A DNA stretch of 64,000 nt. Source: B73-G16 sp964611295 (GTDB lineage: Bacteria; Desulfobacterota; B13-G15). This document shows, one piece after another, positions 18,892 through 26,914 of this stretch. Position 1 is the first letter of the stretch, and each line of letters opens with the position of its first letter. The DNA lies in NCBI GenBank assembly GCA_964611295.1, contig CAZSWV010000002.1:146582-210581 (forward strand). The letters are read 5' to 3'. The notes beneath the pieces were generated by a model. That model worked only from the letters and a program-made list of their open reading frames with translations, was not told where the DNA came from and searched no databases. Position numbers and translations under genes: made by a program.

Positions 18892-20114
18892 AAAGGTTCT
18901 TTCTCCAACCCAAAAGCATCATGAAGGGATCTTACTGCAAGTTCTATATACTTCGGGTCTATAACACAGGATATCTTGATTTCAGAGGTAGAGATCATCT
19001 TTATGTTTATGCCTTCGTTGGCCAGTGTTTTGAACATCTTAAAAGCAACTCCGGGTTGGCTCCTCATTCCGAGTCCTATTATGGAAACCTTAGCCACTTC
19101 TTCTTCTGCCAACACGTCTGAAGCCCCAAGTTCTTGCGCTATTTTTTCCGTAAGTTCCAGTGCCTTGGCAAAATCAGACCTCGAAACCGTGAAAGCCAAA
19201 TTGGCGTAGGCACCTTCTGCGCTTGACGTCTGTATTATCATGTCCACGGGAATAGCCGCTTCACTTAGAACTTCAAATAGCCTAGCAGCTACACCTGGCC
19301 TATCCGGGATTTTTACAAGTTCAATTCTTGATTGGTTCTTATCGTATGTTATGCCAGAAACCACGGCTTTTTCCATTTCCTTCACCTCCTCGCATACAAG
19401 GGTACCTTCTTCCTCGCTAAAAGAAGACCGGACGTGGATGGGCATTTTATATTTGGCTGCGAATTCCACAGAACGTATTTGAAGGACCTTTGCCCCTAAA
19501 CTTGCCATCTCTAACATTTCTTCGTAACTTATGCGCTTTAGCTTTCTAGCTTTTGGGTATATATTAGGGTCCGTAGTGTACACACCATCCACGTCTGTAA
19601 AGATCTCACATAGGTCAGCCCGCAAAGCCACAGCTAGGGCTACTGCAGTGGTATCCGATCCACCCCTGCCCAAGGTAGTAATGTTTCCGTCTTCATCTAC
19701 GCCTTGGAAACCCGCTACTACTGGAATCACACCGTCTTTGAGGTCCTTTATCAACCTCCAGGATTCCACTGTCTTTATCCTCGCCCTGCCATAAAGGTTA
19801 TCGGTAACTATCCGAACTTGATGCCCCAGGTAACTCCTGGCCTTATAGCCCATATCAGAAAGGATAATGGCCAGAAGGGCGGCTGTCTTCTGTTCACCCG
19901 TAGCTAATATTACGTCTACTTCGCGCTCCGAAGGCCTCTTTGCAGCAGAGTGGGCTAGTTCCAATAAGCTATCTGTTTCACCGGCCATCGCTGAGACGAC
20001 AACGACTACGTCATGCCCTTCTTCTTTGGTCCTTATTACCCTCTTTGCTACGTTTTTCAACCTTTCGATGTTAGCTACTGAAGTCCCCCCAAACTTTTGA
20101 ACTATGAGCGCCAT
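18888..20114 (-). CDS. lysC: LysC, aspartate kinase with tandem ACT domains
   Basis: Phosphorylates aspartate at the head of the Lys/Thr/Met pathway. The 408-residue protein has the kinase motifs VQKFGGTSVAN and LGRGGSDTTAVALA, the FTDVDGVYTTDPN substrate segment, and two C-terminal ACT domains (about 265-335 and 345-400) for feedback regulation. An internal start producing a separate regulatory beta subunit, known in some bacteria, is possible but not demonstrated. The ATG has an AAGGAGAAGG ribosome-binding site and lies 44 bases inside the end of tsaE. Confidence 0.97.
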   Translation of the reverse strand: MALIVQKFGGTSVANIERLKNVAKRVIRTKEEGHDVVVVVSAMAGETDSLLELAHSAAKRPSEREVDVILATGEQKTAALLAIILSDMGYKARSYLGHQVRIVTDNLYGRARIKTVESWRLIKDLKDGVIPVVAGFQGVDEDGNITTLGRGGSDTTAVALAVALRADLCEIFTDVDGVYTTDPNIYPKARKLKRISYEEMLEMASLGAKVLQIRSVEFAAKYKMPIHVRSSFSEEEGTLVCEEVKEMEKAVVSGITYDKNQSRIELVKIPDRPGVAARLFEVLSEAAIPVDMIIQTSSAEGAYANLAFTVSRSDFAKALELTEKIAQELGASDVLAEEEVAKVSIIGLGMRSQPGVAFKMFKTLANEGINIKMISTSEIKISCVIDPKYIELAVRSLHDAFGLEKEPL

Positions 20115-20598
20115 TTTCCCCTTCTCCTTGCCTCCTTACTTTTTCAAAAACAAAGTGGACCAATTTTACCTCATTCTGTCCTCCTTTGAACTTTATCTTC
20201 CTCCTGTGCTGGTCCAAAAAGAAAAATTGAAACCATAAAGCATCCTCTGGTATCGCTTGGGGTATCTTATCCGCCCATTCGATAGCCACTATCGTATCCT
20301 CCCTCCACAGGTCTCTGAGACCTATCAGTTCTATATCAAGCAAAGACTCCAAGCGATAGAAATCGACGTGGTACAGAGTGAGCCTTCCAGTGTATTCCTG
20401 AATTAAAACAAAACTAGGGCTACTGACCGTCTCAGGTGGTATGCCCAGCCCCTTTGCTAGGCCTCGCACAAAGGTAGTTTTTCCCGCCCCCAGTTCTCCA
20501 CATAAAGCTAGGATTTGACCCCCTGAAAGTACCTTCCCCAATTCCTCGCCAAGCCTCTCTGTCTCCCAAGCGCTTGAGCTCACAAAGCAGACTTCCAT
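20071..20598 (-). CDS. tsaE: TsaE, tRNA threonylcarbamoyladenosine synthesis ATPase
   Basis: P-loop ATPase that works with TsaB and TsaD in forming t6A37 on ANN-decoding tRNAs. The 175-residue protein has GELGAGKTTFVRGLAKGLG (Walker A), SSPSFVLIQEY and YHVDFYRLE, all family hallmarks, plus AIEWADKIP. The last 25 residues or so extend beyond the usual core and are encoded within the lysC overlap, so this tail may be dispensable. It overlaps nnr by 19 bases. tsaB and tsaD are not in the window. Confidence 0.94.
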   Translation of the reverse strand: MEVCFVSSSAWETERLGEELGKVLSGGQILALCGELGAGKTTFVRGLAKGLGIPPETVSSPSFVLIQEYTGRLTLYHVDFYRLESLLDIELIGLRDLWREDTIVAIEWADKIPQAIPEDALWFQFFFLDQHRRKIKFKGGQNEVKLVHFVFEKVRRQGEGENGAHSSKVWGDFSS

Positions 20599-22142
20599 TC
20601 CTTCAAACGAGTTATGGCCTTTGGTAAAAACCTTAACAAATCCGTTGCCACTAAAGATAACTCACCTAATTCTTCACAGGCAAGGTCTCCTGCGAGCCCG
20701 TGGAGGTAAACCCCTAACTTTGCGGCCTCCAGAGGTTCTACTCCTTGGGCCAAAAGCCCTCCTATTAACCCGGTGAGGACATCGCCCATACCGCCAGAGG
20801 CCATTCCAGGGTTTCCAGTAGGGTTTATGTAGACAGTGCCGGATGGATCCCCTATGATGGTGCCTGCTCCTTTTAGGACCACGATGACTTCGTATTGCCT
20901 TGTCAATGTCCTAACTAGTTCGAGTTTTCTTGCCTTTACTTCCGATGGTGCCATGCCAACCAATCTCCCCATTTCACCTGGATGAGGTGTAAGGATCAAG
21001 GGGGCCTTTTTTGCTTTAAGAGGTTCCAAATTACCTGCAAGGCAATTGATAGCATCTGCGTCGAACACCATGGGTATAGTGCTTTCCCTCAAAAGCCCAT
21101 AGATGAGTTCCCTTGTGGCTTCGCTAACGCCAAGGCCTGGACCCACGGCTAGCGCCTTTTTACCTTCCATAAGGTGAAGGACCTTGCCCAAGGCCTCTTT
21201 TGCTAGGAAACCTTCCTCTTCTGGAAGGGGTTCTGTCATAACCTCAGTAAGTTTGACTTCGAGGATGGGGTTAAGGCTTTCAGGTATTGCAACCGTCACA
21301 AGCCCTGCTCCTATCTTAAGGGCAGCTTCCCCGACCATGGCTGCTGCCCCTGTTTTACCTCTAGAACCAGCCACCACTAAGAGGTGGCCGTAAGTGCCTT
21401 TATGCGTGTCCTTTTCCCTTGGGCCGAGGACTTTAACGTAAAGTTCGTAAGGATCAAGTAAAAAATGGTCACCCGGCTTCTGTTCCAACAACGTCTTTGG
21501 GATGCCTATGTCAACCACTTCAAGGTCTCCCACATATGCAGCACCAGGGTAAACCACCAAACCTACCTTTGGCATACCAAAGGTAATAGTACAGTCAGCC
21601 TTTATGGCAGTTTCTTCCACTTCCCCTGTTGTCGGATCAACACCTGAAGGTAAATCCAGGGCTACTACTGGTTTCCTCGAGGAGTTCACCAGTTCTATGA
21701 CTTCCTTAAACAGAGGGCTAAGCCCCTTTTTTGCCCCTGTTCCTAAAATGGCGTCTACGATAAGATGCGCCCATTCTATGGATTCTTTAACCCATCTTAT
21801 ATTTTGAGCCTCTTTTATTTCGATAAGTTCACCACCTATTTTGGTCCATATCCTGAGGTTCAGTTCGGCATCTCCTTTTATGGATTCCTTTTCCGCAAGA
21901 AGACAAACCTTGACCTCCGCCCCCCAATTTTTCAAATACCTTGCTACCACAAGACCATCACCGCCGTTGTTCCCCCTCCCACAGAGGACAAGGATTCTTT
22001 TCCTTTCAAGCCCATATCGTTTCTTTATAACCTCCGCTGCTCCCCGTCCTGCGTTCTCCATTAATACTACGCTTGGGATACCTATCTCTCTTATGGCCAA
22101 TTCGTCAATTTCTCGCATCTGTCCTGCCGTAAGAACCCTCAC
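20580..22142 (-). CDS. nnr: Nnr, bifunctional NAD(P)HX epimerase / ADP-dependent dehydratase
   Basis: Repairs hydrated NADH/NADPH. Residues 1-210 are the YjeF_N epimerase domain, with VLCGRGNNGGDGLVVARYL and ALDLPSGVDPTTG. Residues 225-515 are the dehydratase domain of the ribokinase-like fold, with VVAGSRGKTGAAAM, LTPHPGEMGRL and the GNPGMASGGMGDVLTGLIGG nucleotide site. The full-length fused form is common in bacteria. It overlaps acpS by four bases and tsaE by 19 bases. The acpS-nnr-tsaE order is a widespread bacterial arrangement. Confidence 0.97.
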   Translation of the reverse strand: MRVLTAGQMREIDELAIREIGIPSVVLMENAGRGAAEVIKKRYGLERKRILVLCGRGNNGGDGLVVARYLKNWGAEVKVCLLAEKESIKGDAELNLRIWTKIGGELIEIKEAQNIRWVKESIEWAHLIVDAILGTGAKKGLSPLFKEVIELVNSSRKPVVALDLPSGVDPTTGEVEETAIKADCTITFGMPKVGLVVYPGAAYVGDLEVVDIGIPKTLLEQKPGDHFLLDPYELYVKVLGPREKDTHKGTYGHLLVVAGSRGKTGAAAMVGEAALKIGAGLVTVAIPESLNPILEVKLTEVMTEPLPEEEGFLAKEALGKVLHLMEGKKALAVGPGLGVSEATRELIYGLLRESTIPMVFDADAINCLAGNLEPLKAKKAPLILTPHPGEMGRLVGMAPSEVKARKLELVRTLTRQYEVIVVLKGAGTIIGDPSGTVYINPTGNPGMASGGMGDVLTGLIGGLLAQGVEPLEAAKLGVYLHGLAGDLACEELGELSLVATDLLRFLPKAITRLKEWKSAL

Positions 22143-22507
22143 GCTTGATCCTCCAAAACGACAAAAGCTATGGCATAATTACCCTCATGCGAAATGGATA
22201 CATGAACTTTCAGCCCTTCACATAACTTCGCGGTATTACCGCTTAACACTATCCGAGGTTCCCCTTTTCCTCCTCTGATAATTTCAATCTCCTTCAGGGG
22301 GATTTGAAACATCCCCTTACCTAAAGCCTTGAGAAAAGCCTCCTTAGCTGCAAAACGTCCGGCAAGGCGTTCCACCCCCTTCTCCCTTTGCAATGCTTCC
22401 CTTTCGCCCTTCGAAAAAACCTTATCCAAAAATTTTTCACCCCATTTTTCAAAAAGCCCTTTGATACGCCTTACATCTACTATATCTACACCAATCCCCT
22501 TCACCAT
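22139..22507 (-). CDS. acpS: AcpS, holo-[acyl-carrier-protein] synthase
   Basis: Transfers 4'-phosphopantetheine from CoA to the acyl carrier protein. The 122-residue protein has the magnesium-site motif GIGVDIVDVRRIK (residues 4-16) and the conserved LAGRFAAKEAFLKALG (about 48-63). Length is typical. It is first in the minus-strand operon running to position 11531, and overlaps nnr by four bases. CoA supply genes panBCD and coaD are also in the window but in other transcription units. Confidence 0.96.
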   Translation of the reverse strand: MVKGIGVDIVDVRRIKGLFEKWGEKFLDKVFSKGEREALQREKGVERLAGRFAAKEAFLKALGKGMFQIPLKEIEIIRGGKGEPRIVLSGNTAKLCEGLKVHVSISHEGNYAIAFVVLEDQA

Positions 22508-22617
22508 CTGCTTAAATATACCTCTGGCCTTTTTTCAATTTCAACACAACTAAAAGCCCTTGACTTAAATCCTTATTATCCCTCGAAACCAAGCAAGAAA
22601 ACCCTACACAGAAAAAA

Positions 22618-22824
22618 ATGAAGGACAAAATAGTAATAGGACAAGCAGTTTCGCTAACAGGCCCTATGGCTATGGTGCATTTATCAGGTCCGGAACAGAC
22701 ACAACAACTATGGATAGAGGAAGTAAACGCGAAAGGTAGTATTTACGTGAAGGAATATGGTAGACGTTTGCCAATTGTGAGAATCCAATATGACGACAAG
22801 AGCAATCCTTCGAGCTATACATAG
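22618..22824 (+). pseudogene. Remnant of a LivK-type branched-chain amino acid/amide ABC substrate-binding protein
   Basis: The 68 codons read like the mature N-terminus of a type I periplasmic binding protein: IVIGQAVSLTGPMAMV, then IEEVNAKGSIYVKEYGRRLP and IQYDDKSNPSSY. A TAG then ends a family whose members have about 380-420 residues. There is no signal peptide, no clear ribosome-binding site and no partner permease or ATPase. The same frame continues 39 sense codons to a TAA at 22942-22944 but no longer resembles the family. I read this as a decayed fragment left by deletion or recombination next to the KaiC/HTH pair. Confidence 0.72.
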
Positions 22825-22991
22825 CTTTTAACGTCAATTTATTACTCTATAACGGGTTATCTTGATTTTAACTGTAATGTACCTTCCAAACGGTATACTC
22901 CTTCCTATGACAACTATAATAACGCGATGGATAAAAAGGATTAAATGAGAAATATCCTGATATCCTAAAGTTGATACAGGATATTAGTCCT

Positions 22992-23651
22992 TTATGCTAT
23001 AGAATGCGTTTTCAAATATTCCTTAATTTCATGCAACAAGGCAGCAGGACTTTCAATGGGATAATGTAAATTTCTAATAATATCGGTAGCTCGCACACCT
23101 TTGATGACAACTTCTCTAAACTTTTCCTCTAACTCTTCTGAATTATGAATAGGATATTTTACTCCTTTTGTATGCCTAAGTACGATATATACCCATGGTA
23201 TTTCCAACATTTCTGCTACCCGTTCAATCATTGACGAACAATAATGTAATAACGTCTGTGCTTCACGACCTTGCTTTATTTCTCTGTAAGCAAGTTTTGC
23301 AATAGCACCTGCTATATGCGTTTTAAGATTTTTGGGTTCCTCTTTAGCAAGATTTTCTATATTTTCTATCCTCTGTAACACCAAATGTGGATCTGAATAA
23401 AGTATGTTTTTCACAGTATTCTTAGTAATTCCCACTTTTTGAGCAATTTCTTCGTGGCTTTTTAAATACTCCTCTTTAAGCACCACCACAAAACAAGCCC
23501 TTGCAAGAGATGGCAACCATGTCAAGCTTCTAAATTCTGCCAGCTTATTTAATCCCCCTAATAAATCGATCGCCTTCATGAAGACACGACCTATAAGTTG
23601 TTCGATTTCCATCTCCGAAACAAAAGGCATTGTCACTACTGGCATGTTCAT
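22992..23651 (-). CDS. HTH protein of the KaiC-neighbour type (probable regulator)
   Basis: A 219-residue protein with a helix-turn-helix around residues 65-90 (HEEIAQKVGITKNTVKNIL). An all-helical region follows with no transmembrane segment. It overlaps the upstream KaiC-domain gene by four bases (23648-23651). From family knowledge, a distinct regulatory-domain family regularly sits next to single-domain KaiC-like ATPases, mainly in archaea, and this pair fits that pattern. A role as a DNA-binding partner of the ATPase is inferred. The target is unknown; the inverted repeat at 24620-24638 is one candidate. Downstream is only the broken LivK gene. Confidence 0.72.
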   Translation of the reverse strand: MNMPVVTMPFVSEMEIEQLIGRVFMKAIDLLGGLNKLAEFRSLTWLPSLARACFVVVLKEEYLKSHEEIAQKVGITKNTVKNILYSDPHLVLQRIENIENLAKEEPKNLKTHIAGAIAKLAYREIKQGREAQTLLHYCSSMIERVAEMLEIPWVYIVLRHTKGVKYPIHNSEELEEKFREVVIKGVRATDIIRNLHYPIESPAALLHEIKEYLKTHSIA

Positions 23652-24529
23652 CCTCCTTTCACAAGCTTTGAAATAGGTTCTTTTATCATTACAAGTCCTT
23701 CATCAGTAATTTCCAATAAATAAGTCCTCGTATCGTGTCCGCACATTCTACATCCATCAATCCTAAACAACCTTATTACATCTCCTATTTCTTTTTTATA
23801 TAGTTTAGCTTTAAAAGGCGAATTTATAAGTTCTTTAGATAAAACCATGGTCCCATCAACAATGTGCCCAACGGCATAACCACCGGCAGCTTCTGCTGTC
23901 AATTCCTCATGCCCACTCCTCTTTTGCGAAACCAGTAAGGCTGTCTGATGCCATTTTTTTAGAAAGCCGAAGAGTTGCCTAACTACAGCCCTAGCCAGCA
24001 TTTCTTTTGTCTCAAAAAGTCCTGTAACCGAATCTACAATAACAAACTCTGTTTTATATTTTTTGATCAAATGGGCCATTGTCGCAAGTAAATCAGGAAG
24101 ATTTTCTCTGAACCTTGTGGAACTAGCTGCATCGACAATTATTATGTTGTCTCCAAATTTGTTGAAATCCAAACCCATGGCAGTAGCCCTAAGCGAAAGA
24201 GAAGCGGCAATGAAATCGGCTGGCGTCTCTACTGTTACAAATATAACTTTATGATTTTCATAAGCCTGTTTGACTGCAAATTGTTCCACCATCAAAGATT
24301 TACCGGTATCTGAAATCCCGGTAATGTTAAACACTGAATAGGCAGGAATCCCATTTAGTGACTTTTTCGTTATTTTCCCGTTCTCGTTTTCCACTGTATA
24401 GAAAAGGGAATCAAGCCCAGGTATGCCTGTAGGAATGCCTCTGAGTACAGGTGCTTTCTTATATGCCTCACTGCCACTGTAAACGTCATTAAGGTTGATT
24501 TCCCCTTTTTCGTAAAATTCCCTTCCCAT
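23648..24529 (-). CDS. Single-domain KaiC-like RecA-fold ATPase (archaeal type)
   Basis: RecA/KaiC superfamily ATPase of 293 residues with one KaiC domain. It opens with RGIPTGIPGLDSLFY, the family entry motif, then Walker A GISDTGKS (71-78), a catalytic-Glu strand FVTVETP with Glu101 followed by Thr (cyanobacterial KaiC has a Glu pair), and Walker B EFVIVDSVTGL with Asp166. The C-terminus has a CRMCGH cysteine pair near residue 255 that could bind metal. It is co-transcribed with the HTH gene and divergent from panB. No strong ribosome-binding site precedes the ATG. The closest families I know are archaeal, so lateral acquisition is likely but untested. It is not a clock protein in any demonstrated sense. 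Confidence 0.8.
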   Translation of the reverse strand: MGREFYEKGEINLNDVYSGSEAYKKAPVLRGIPTGIPGLDSLFYTVENENGKITKKSLNGIPAYSVFNITGISDTGKSLMVEQFAVKQAYENHKVIFVTVETPADFIAASLSLRATAMGLDFNKFGDNIIIVDAASSTRFRENLPDLLATMAHLIKKYKTEFVIVDSVTGLFETKEMLARAVVRQLFGFLKKWHQTALLVSQKRSGHEELTAEAAGGYAVGHIVDGTMVLSKELINSPFKAKLYKKEIGDVIRLFRIDGCRMCGHDTRTYLLEITDEGLVMIKEPISKLVKGG

Positions 24530-24619
24530 CGCTTGAAAAGTTGTTCTTTTGCATTTTTAAAATTAAAACCTTAAGCAGTTGCCTTCAAGAAACGTTTTTG
24601 ACACAAAAATCGGTATTCT

Positions 24620-24638
24620 CAAAGGTACTTGACCTTTG
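24620..24638. promoter_or_regulatory. Inverted repeat over the panB -35 element (candidate operator)
   Basis: CAAAGGT (24620-24626) and ACCTTTG (24632-24638) form a perfect 7-base inverted repeat with a 5-base spacer. The repeat covers the -35 hexamer of the panB promoter. The geometry is that of a repressor site. The regulator is unknown; the divergent HTH/KaiC pair is the nearest candidate (inference). Confidence 0.45.
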
Positions 24639-24657
24639 GATTTACTTTTTTTATCCT
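24629..24657 (+). promoter_or_regulatory. Sigma70-type promoter of the pan operon leader
   Basis: TTGACC (24629-24634), a 17-base spacer and TATCCT (24652-24657) are close to the sigma70 consensus. Transcription would start near 24664 and give a leader of about 158 bases before panB. A similar -10 (TATCCT with 17-base spacing) precedes the CysK-CysRS fusion gene. Confidence 0.6.
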
Positions 24658-24663
24658 GGTAAA

Positions 24664-24801
24664 AGGAAGTTTTTGGCCTGAGCCTCTTTTAAAAGGGGCA
24701 GGGCACAGGAAAGGAAGAAGGTGGCATATGCCGCTTGGATCCAGCGATGTCTGGACTGAGACGGAAGGGAAAACCTTCTGGAAGGTCCAGAAGGTTTTTT
24801 T
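24664..24801 (+). ncRNA. Structured leader RNA of panBCD (possible riboregulator)
   Basis: Transcribed stretch between the panB promoter and the terminator. Hairpins visible by eye are GCCTCTT...AAGGGGC (near 24680-24700), GGCATATGCC (24723-24732) and TCCAG...CTGGA (24740-24755). TCTGGAC (24750-24756) can instead pair with GTCCAGA (24785-24791) inside the terminator stem, a mutually exclusive fold as in attenuators. Known pan-motif RNAs occupy the leaders of panB/C/D operons in other bacteria, so this is a candidate of that class. I could not confirm the consensus. Confidence 0.45.
24772..24801 (+). terminator. Intrinsic terminator 20 bases upstream of panB (attenuator)
   Basis: AACCTTCTGGA (24772-24782) pairs perfectly with TCCAGAAGGTT (24786-24796) around a 3-base loop, followed by a run of seven T (24795-24801). 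Its only possible upstream transcript on this strand is the pan leader, because the preceding gene runs the other way. It therefore looks like a regulated terminator rather than the end of a gene. Confidence 0.85.
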
Positions 24802-24821
24802 GTGCTTGAAAGGAGGAGAGT

Positions 24822-25616
24822 ATGTCAAAAAAACTGACGGTTCCTGAAATACAAAAGAAGAAGGGAACAGGTGAAAAGATTACTATGCTTACCGCCTATG
24901 ATGCGCCTATGGCTGAAATACTTGACGAAAGTGGAATTGATATCATTTTAGTTGGCGATTCAGTGGGTACTGTGCTATTAGCGTATCCAAACACCCTTCC
25001 AGTGACTGTGGAGGAGATGATATATCACACAAAAGCTGTAACGCGAAAAGTGAGGAGGGCCTTAGTAGTAATAGACATGCCTTTTATGTCTTATCAAGTG
25101 AGTATTGAAGATGCCAAAAAAAATGCAGGACGCATGATAAAAGAAAGCGGAGCAGAAGCTGTAAAAATAGAAGGAGGGAAAGCCATAGCCGATACTATAA
25201 AGGCCATTGTGGACATAGATATCCCTGTTATGGGACATATAGGTCTCACACCGCAATCTATCCATAAATTTGGAGGATATAAGATCCAAAAACACCGCGA
25301 AAAACTCATCGAAGATGCAAAAGCTGTAGAAGAAGCAGGGGCCTTTGCTATTGTTTTGGAGTGCGTCCCTGAAGAGATTGCTAAAGAGATCACCGAAAGC
25401 CTATCAATACCCACCATCGGTATAGGGGCTGGAAGGTATTGCGATGGTCAAGTGTTGGTGATCCACGATCTTTTGGGATTATTAGGGGATTTCAGACCGA
25501 AGTTCGTAAAAAGATATGTGGACCTAAGGAGCATAATTTCCAACGCAGTCAAGGAGTTCATAGAGGATGTGAAAACCGGAAGATTTCCATCTGAGGAACA
25601 CATCTTTAGGCTTTAA
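24822..25616 (+). CDS. panB: PanB, 3-methyl-2-oxobutanoate hydroxymethyltransferase
   Basis: Makes ketopantoate from 2-ketoisovalerate and methylene-tetrahydrofolate, the first pantothenate step. The 264-residue protein has the magnesium-site segment VGDSVGTVLLAYPNTLPVT, the AVKIEGG motif, GHIGLTPQSIHKFGGYK and IPTIGIGAGRYCDGQVLV. Length is typical. The ATG has a strong AAAGGAGGAG ribosome-binding site. It is first in panB-panC-panD, which uses the 2-ketoisovalerate made by IlvD. Confidence 0.98.
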   Translation: MSKKLTVPEIQKKKGTGEKITMLTAYDAPMAEILDESGIDIILVGDSVGTVLLAYPNTLPVTVEEMIYHTKAVTRKVRRALVVIDMPFMSYQVSIEDAKKNAGRMIKESGAEAVKIEGGKAIADTIKAIVDIDIPVMGHIGLTPQSIHKFGGYKIQKHREKLIEDAKAVEEAGAFAIVLECVPEEIAKEITESLSIPTIGIGAGRYCDGQVLVIHDLLGLLGDFRPKFVKRYVDLRSIISNAVKEFIEDVKTGRFPSEEHIFRL

Positions 25617-25627
25617 AGGAGGAAATT

Positions 25628-26503
25628 GTGGAGGTTGTAAAAAAACCAAAAGAAATGCAAACAAAGGCAGAAGAATGGCGCAAGAGCGGGCTTCGAATCG
25701 CTTTTGTGCCGACCATGGGATATTTCCATGAAGGTCACCTTTCGTTGATGAGAGAAGGCAAGAAAAGGGGCGACGTCCTCGTCGTAAGCATCTTTGTTAA
25801 TCCATTACAATTTGGTCCCTCTGAAGACTACGCACGTTATCCTCGTGATTTACAACGTGATCTCCAATTGGCTCAAAAAGAAGGGGTAGATGTAGTATTC
25901 GCTCCTGAAGTTGAAGACATGTATGGACTAAATTTTCAAACTTTTGTTGAAGTAACAGAATTGCAAAAACCTCTCTGTGGTGAAAAACGTCCTGGACATT
26001 TTAAGGGTGTTGCTACAGTAGTAGCTAAACTTTTTAACATAGTTAAACCTCACGTTGCTATTTTCGGACTTAAGGATTACCAACAGTATCTCATCATCAA
26101 AAAGATGGTGGAAGATTTAAATATGGATATTGAAATAGTTGGAATGCCAACTGTCAGGGAAAAAGACGGCTTAGCAGCTAGCTCACGCAACGCATATCTT
26201 AATTCTGAAGAAAGGAAAGCTGCGTTGTGTTTGTTTAAGGGCTTAAGTGAAGCAAAGAAGGCCTTTTTGGCAGGTGAAAAGGATGCAAATCGATTGTTGA
26301 AAATAGCAAGATCTGTCATAGAGTCTGAACCTCTTGTCAGGTTGGAATACCTTGAGTTGCGTGATCCAGATGATCTTCGGCCTCTAGAGGGAGAAGTTGA
26401 AAGGGGACTCATAGCTTTAGCCGCATGGGTAGGTAATACCCGCCTTATCGACAACATGCTTTTAGGGGAGGATTACCGTGCAGAGGATCATGCTGAAGGC
26501 TAA
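25628..26503 (+). CDS. panC: PanC, pantoate--beta-alanine ligase
   Basis: Joins pantoate and beta-alanine with ATP to make pantothenate. The 291-residue protein has VPTMGYFHEGHLSLMREGK (the HIGH-like nucleotide motif of the family), FVNPLQFGPSEDYARYPRD, FGLKDYQQYLIIKKM and DGLAASSRNAYL. The start is GTG (25628) behind AAAGGAGGAAATT. The C-terminus overlaps the panD start by 26 bases. Confidence 0.98.
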   Translation: MEVVKKPKEMQTKAEEWRKSGLRIAFVPTMGYFHEGHLSLMREGKKRGDVLVVSIFVNPLQFGPSEDYARYPRDLQRDLQLAQKEGVDVVFAPEVEDMYGLNFQTFVEVTELQKPLCGEKRPGHFKGVATVVAKLFNIVKPHVAIFGLKDYQQYLIIKKMVEDLNMDIEIVGMPTVREKDGLAASSRNAYLNSEERKAALCLFKGLSEAKKAFLAGEKDANRLLKIARSVIESEPLVRLEYLELRDPDDLRPLEGEVERGLIALAAWVGNTRLIDNMLLGEDYRAEDHAEG

Positions 26504-26864
26504 GATCCATAGGGCACGGGTTACAGAACATAACTTAGACTATGAAGGTAGCATAACTATCGACGAAGCGTTGATGGAAGCAGCAGGTATATTACCCTTT
26601 GAACAGGTGCAGGTGTACAACGTAAGCAATGGCAATCGTTTTGAAACCTATGTCATCAAAGGTAAGAGAAGTAGTGGCATTATTTGTGTAAACGGAGCAG
26701 CAGCTCATTTAGCTAAAACCGGGGATATAGTGATCATCGCTTCCTACGGGATATTTTCTGAGGAAGAAGTGAAATCACATCATCCCAATTTGGTCTACGT
26801 GGACGAAGAAAACAGGATCATAAAGGTCATCAAAGGTCACCCTCCTCTTGAAGCCTCCCCTTGA
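26478..26864 (+). CDS. panD: PanD, pyruvoyl-dependent aspartate 1-decarboxylase
   Basis: Makes beta-alanine for pantothenate. The 128-residue proenzyme self-cleaves at Gly24-Ser25 (DYEGSITID) to give the pyruvoyl-bearing alpha chain; NGAAAHLAKTGD and IIASYG are conserved. The start is GTG (26478), supported by AGGGGAGGA six bases upstream and by the usual family N-terminus (MQRIMLKAKIHRA). It shares a 26-base overlap with panC, so the whole pathway branch is translated from one message. Confidence 0.97.
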   Translation: MQRIMLKAKIHRARVTEHNLDYEGSITIDEALMEAAGILPFEQVQVYNVSNGNRFETYVIKGKRSSGIICVNGAAAHLAKTGDIVIIASYGIFSEEEVKSHHPNLVYVDEENRIIKVIKGHPPLEASP

Positions 26865-26914
26865 AAGCCTTAAGTTTTTAGCGGGACTAGGTGCAAAAAG
26901 GGGGTGAGAGGGGA

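Noticed and set aside
24750..24775. CTGAGAC in the pan leader as a TPP riboswitch element
   Set aside because: The rest of the TPP consensus, including the second conserved ACC/CTGATCTGG arm, is absent.
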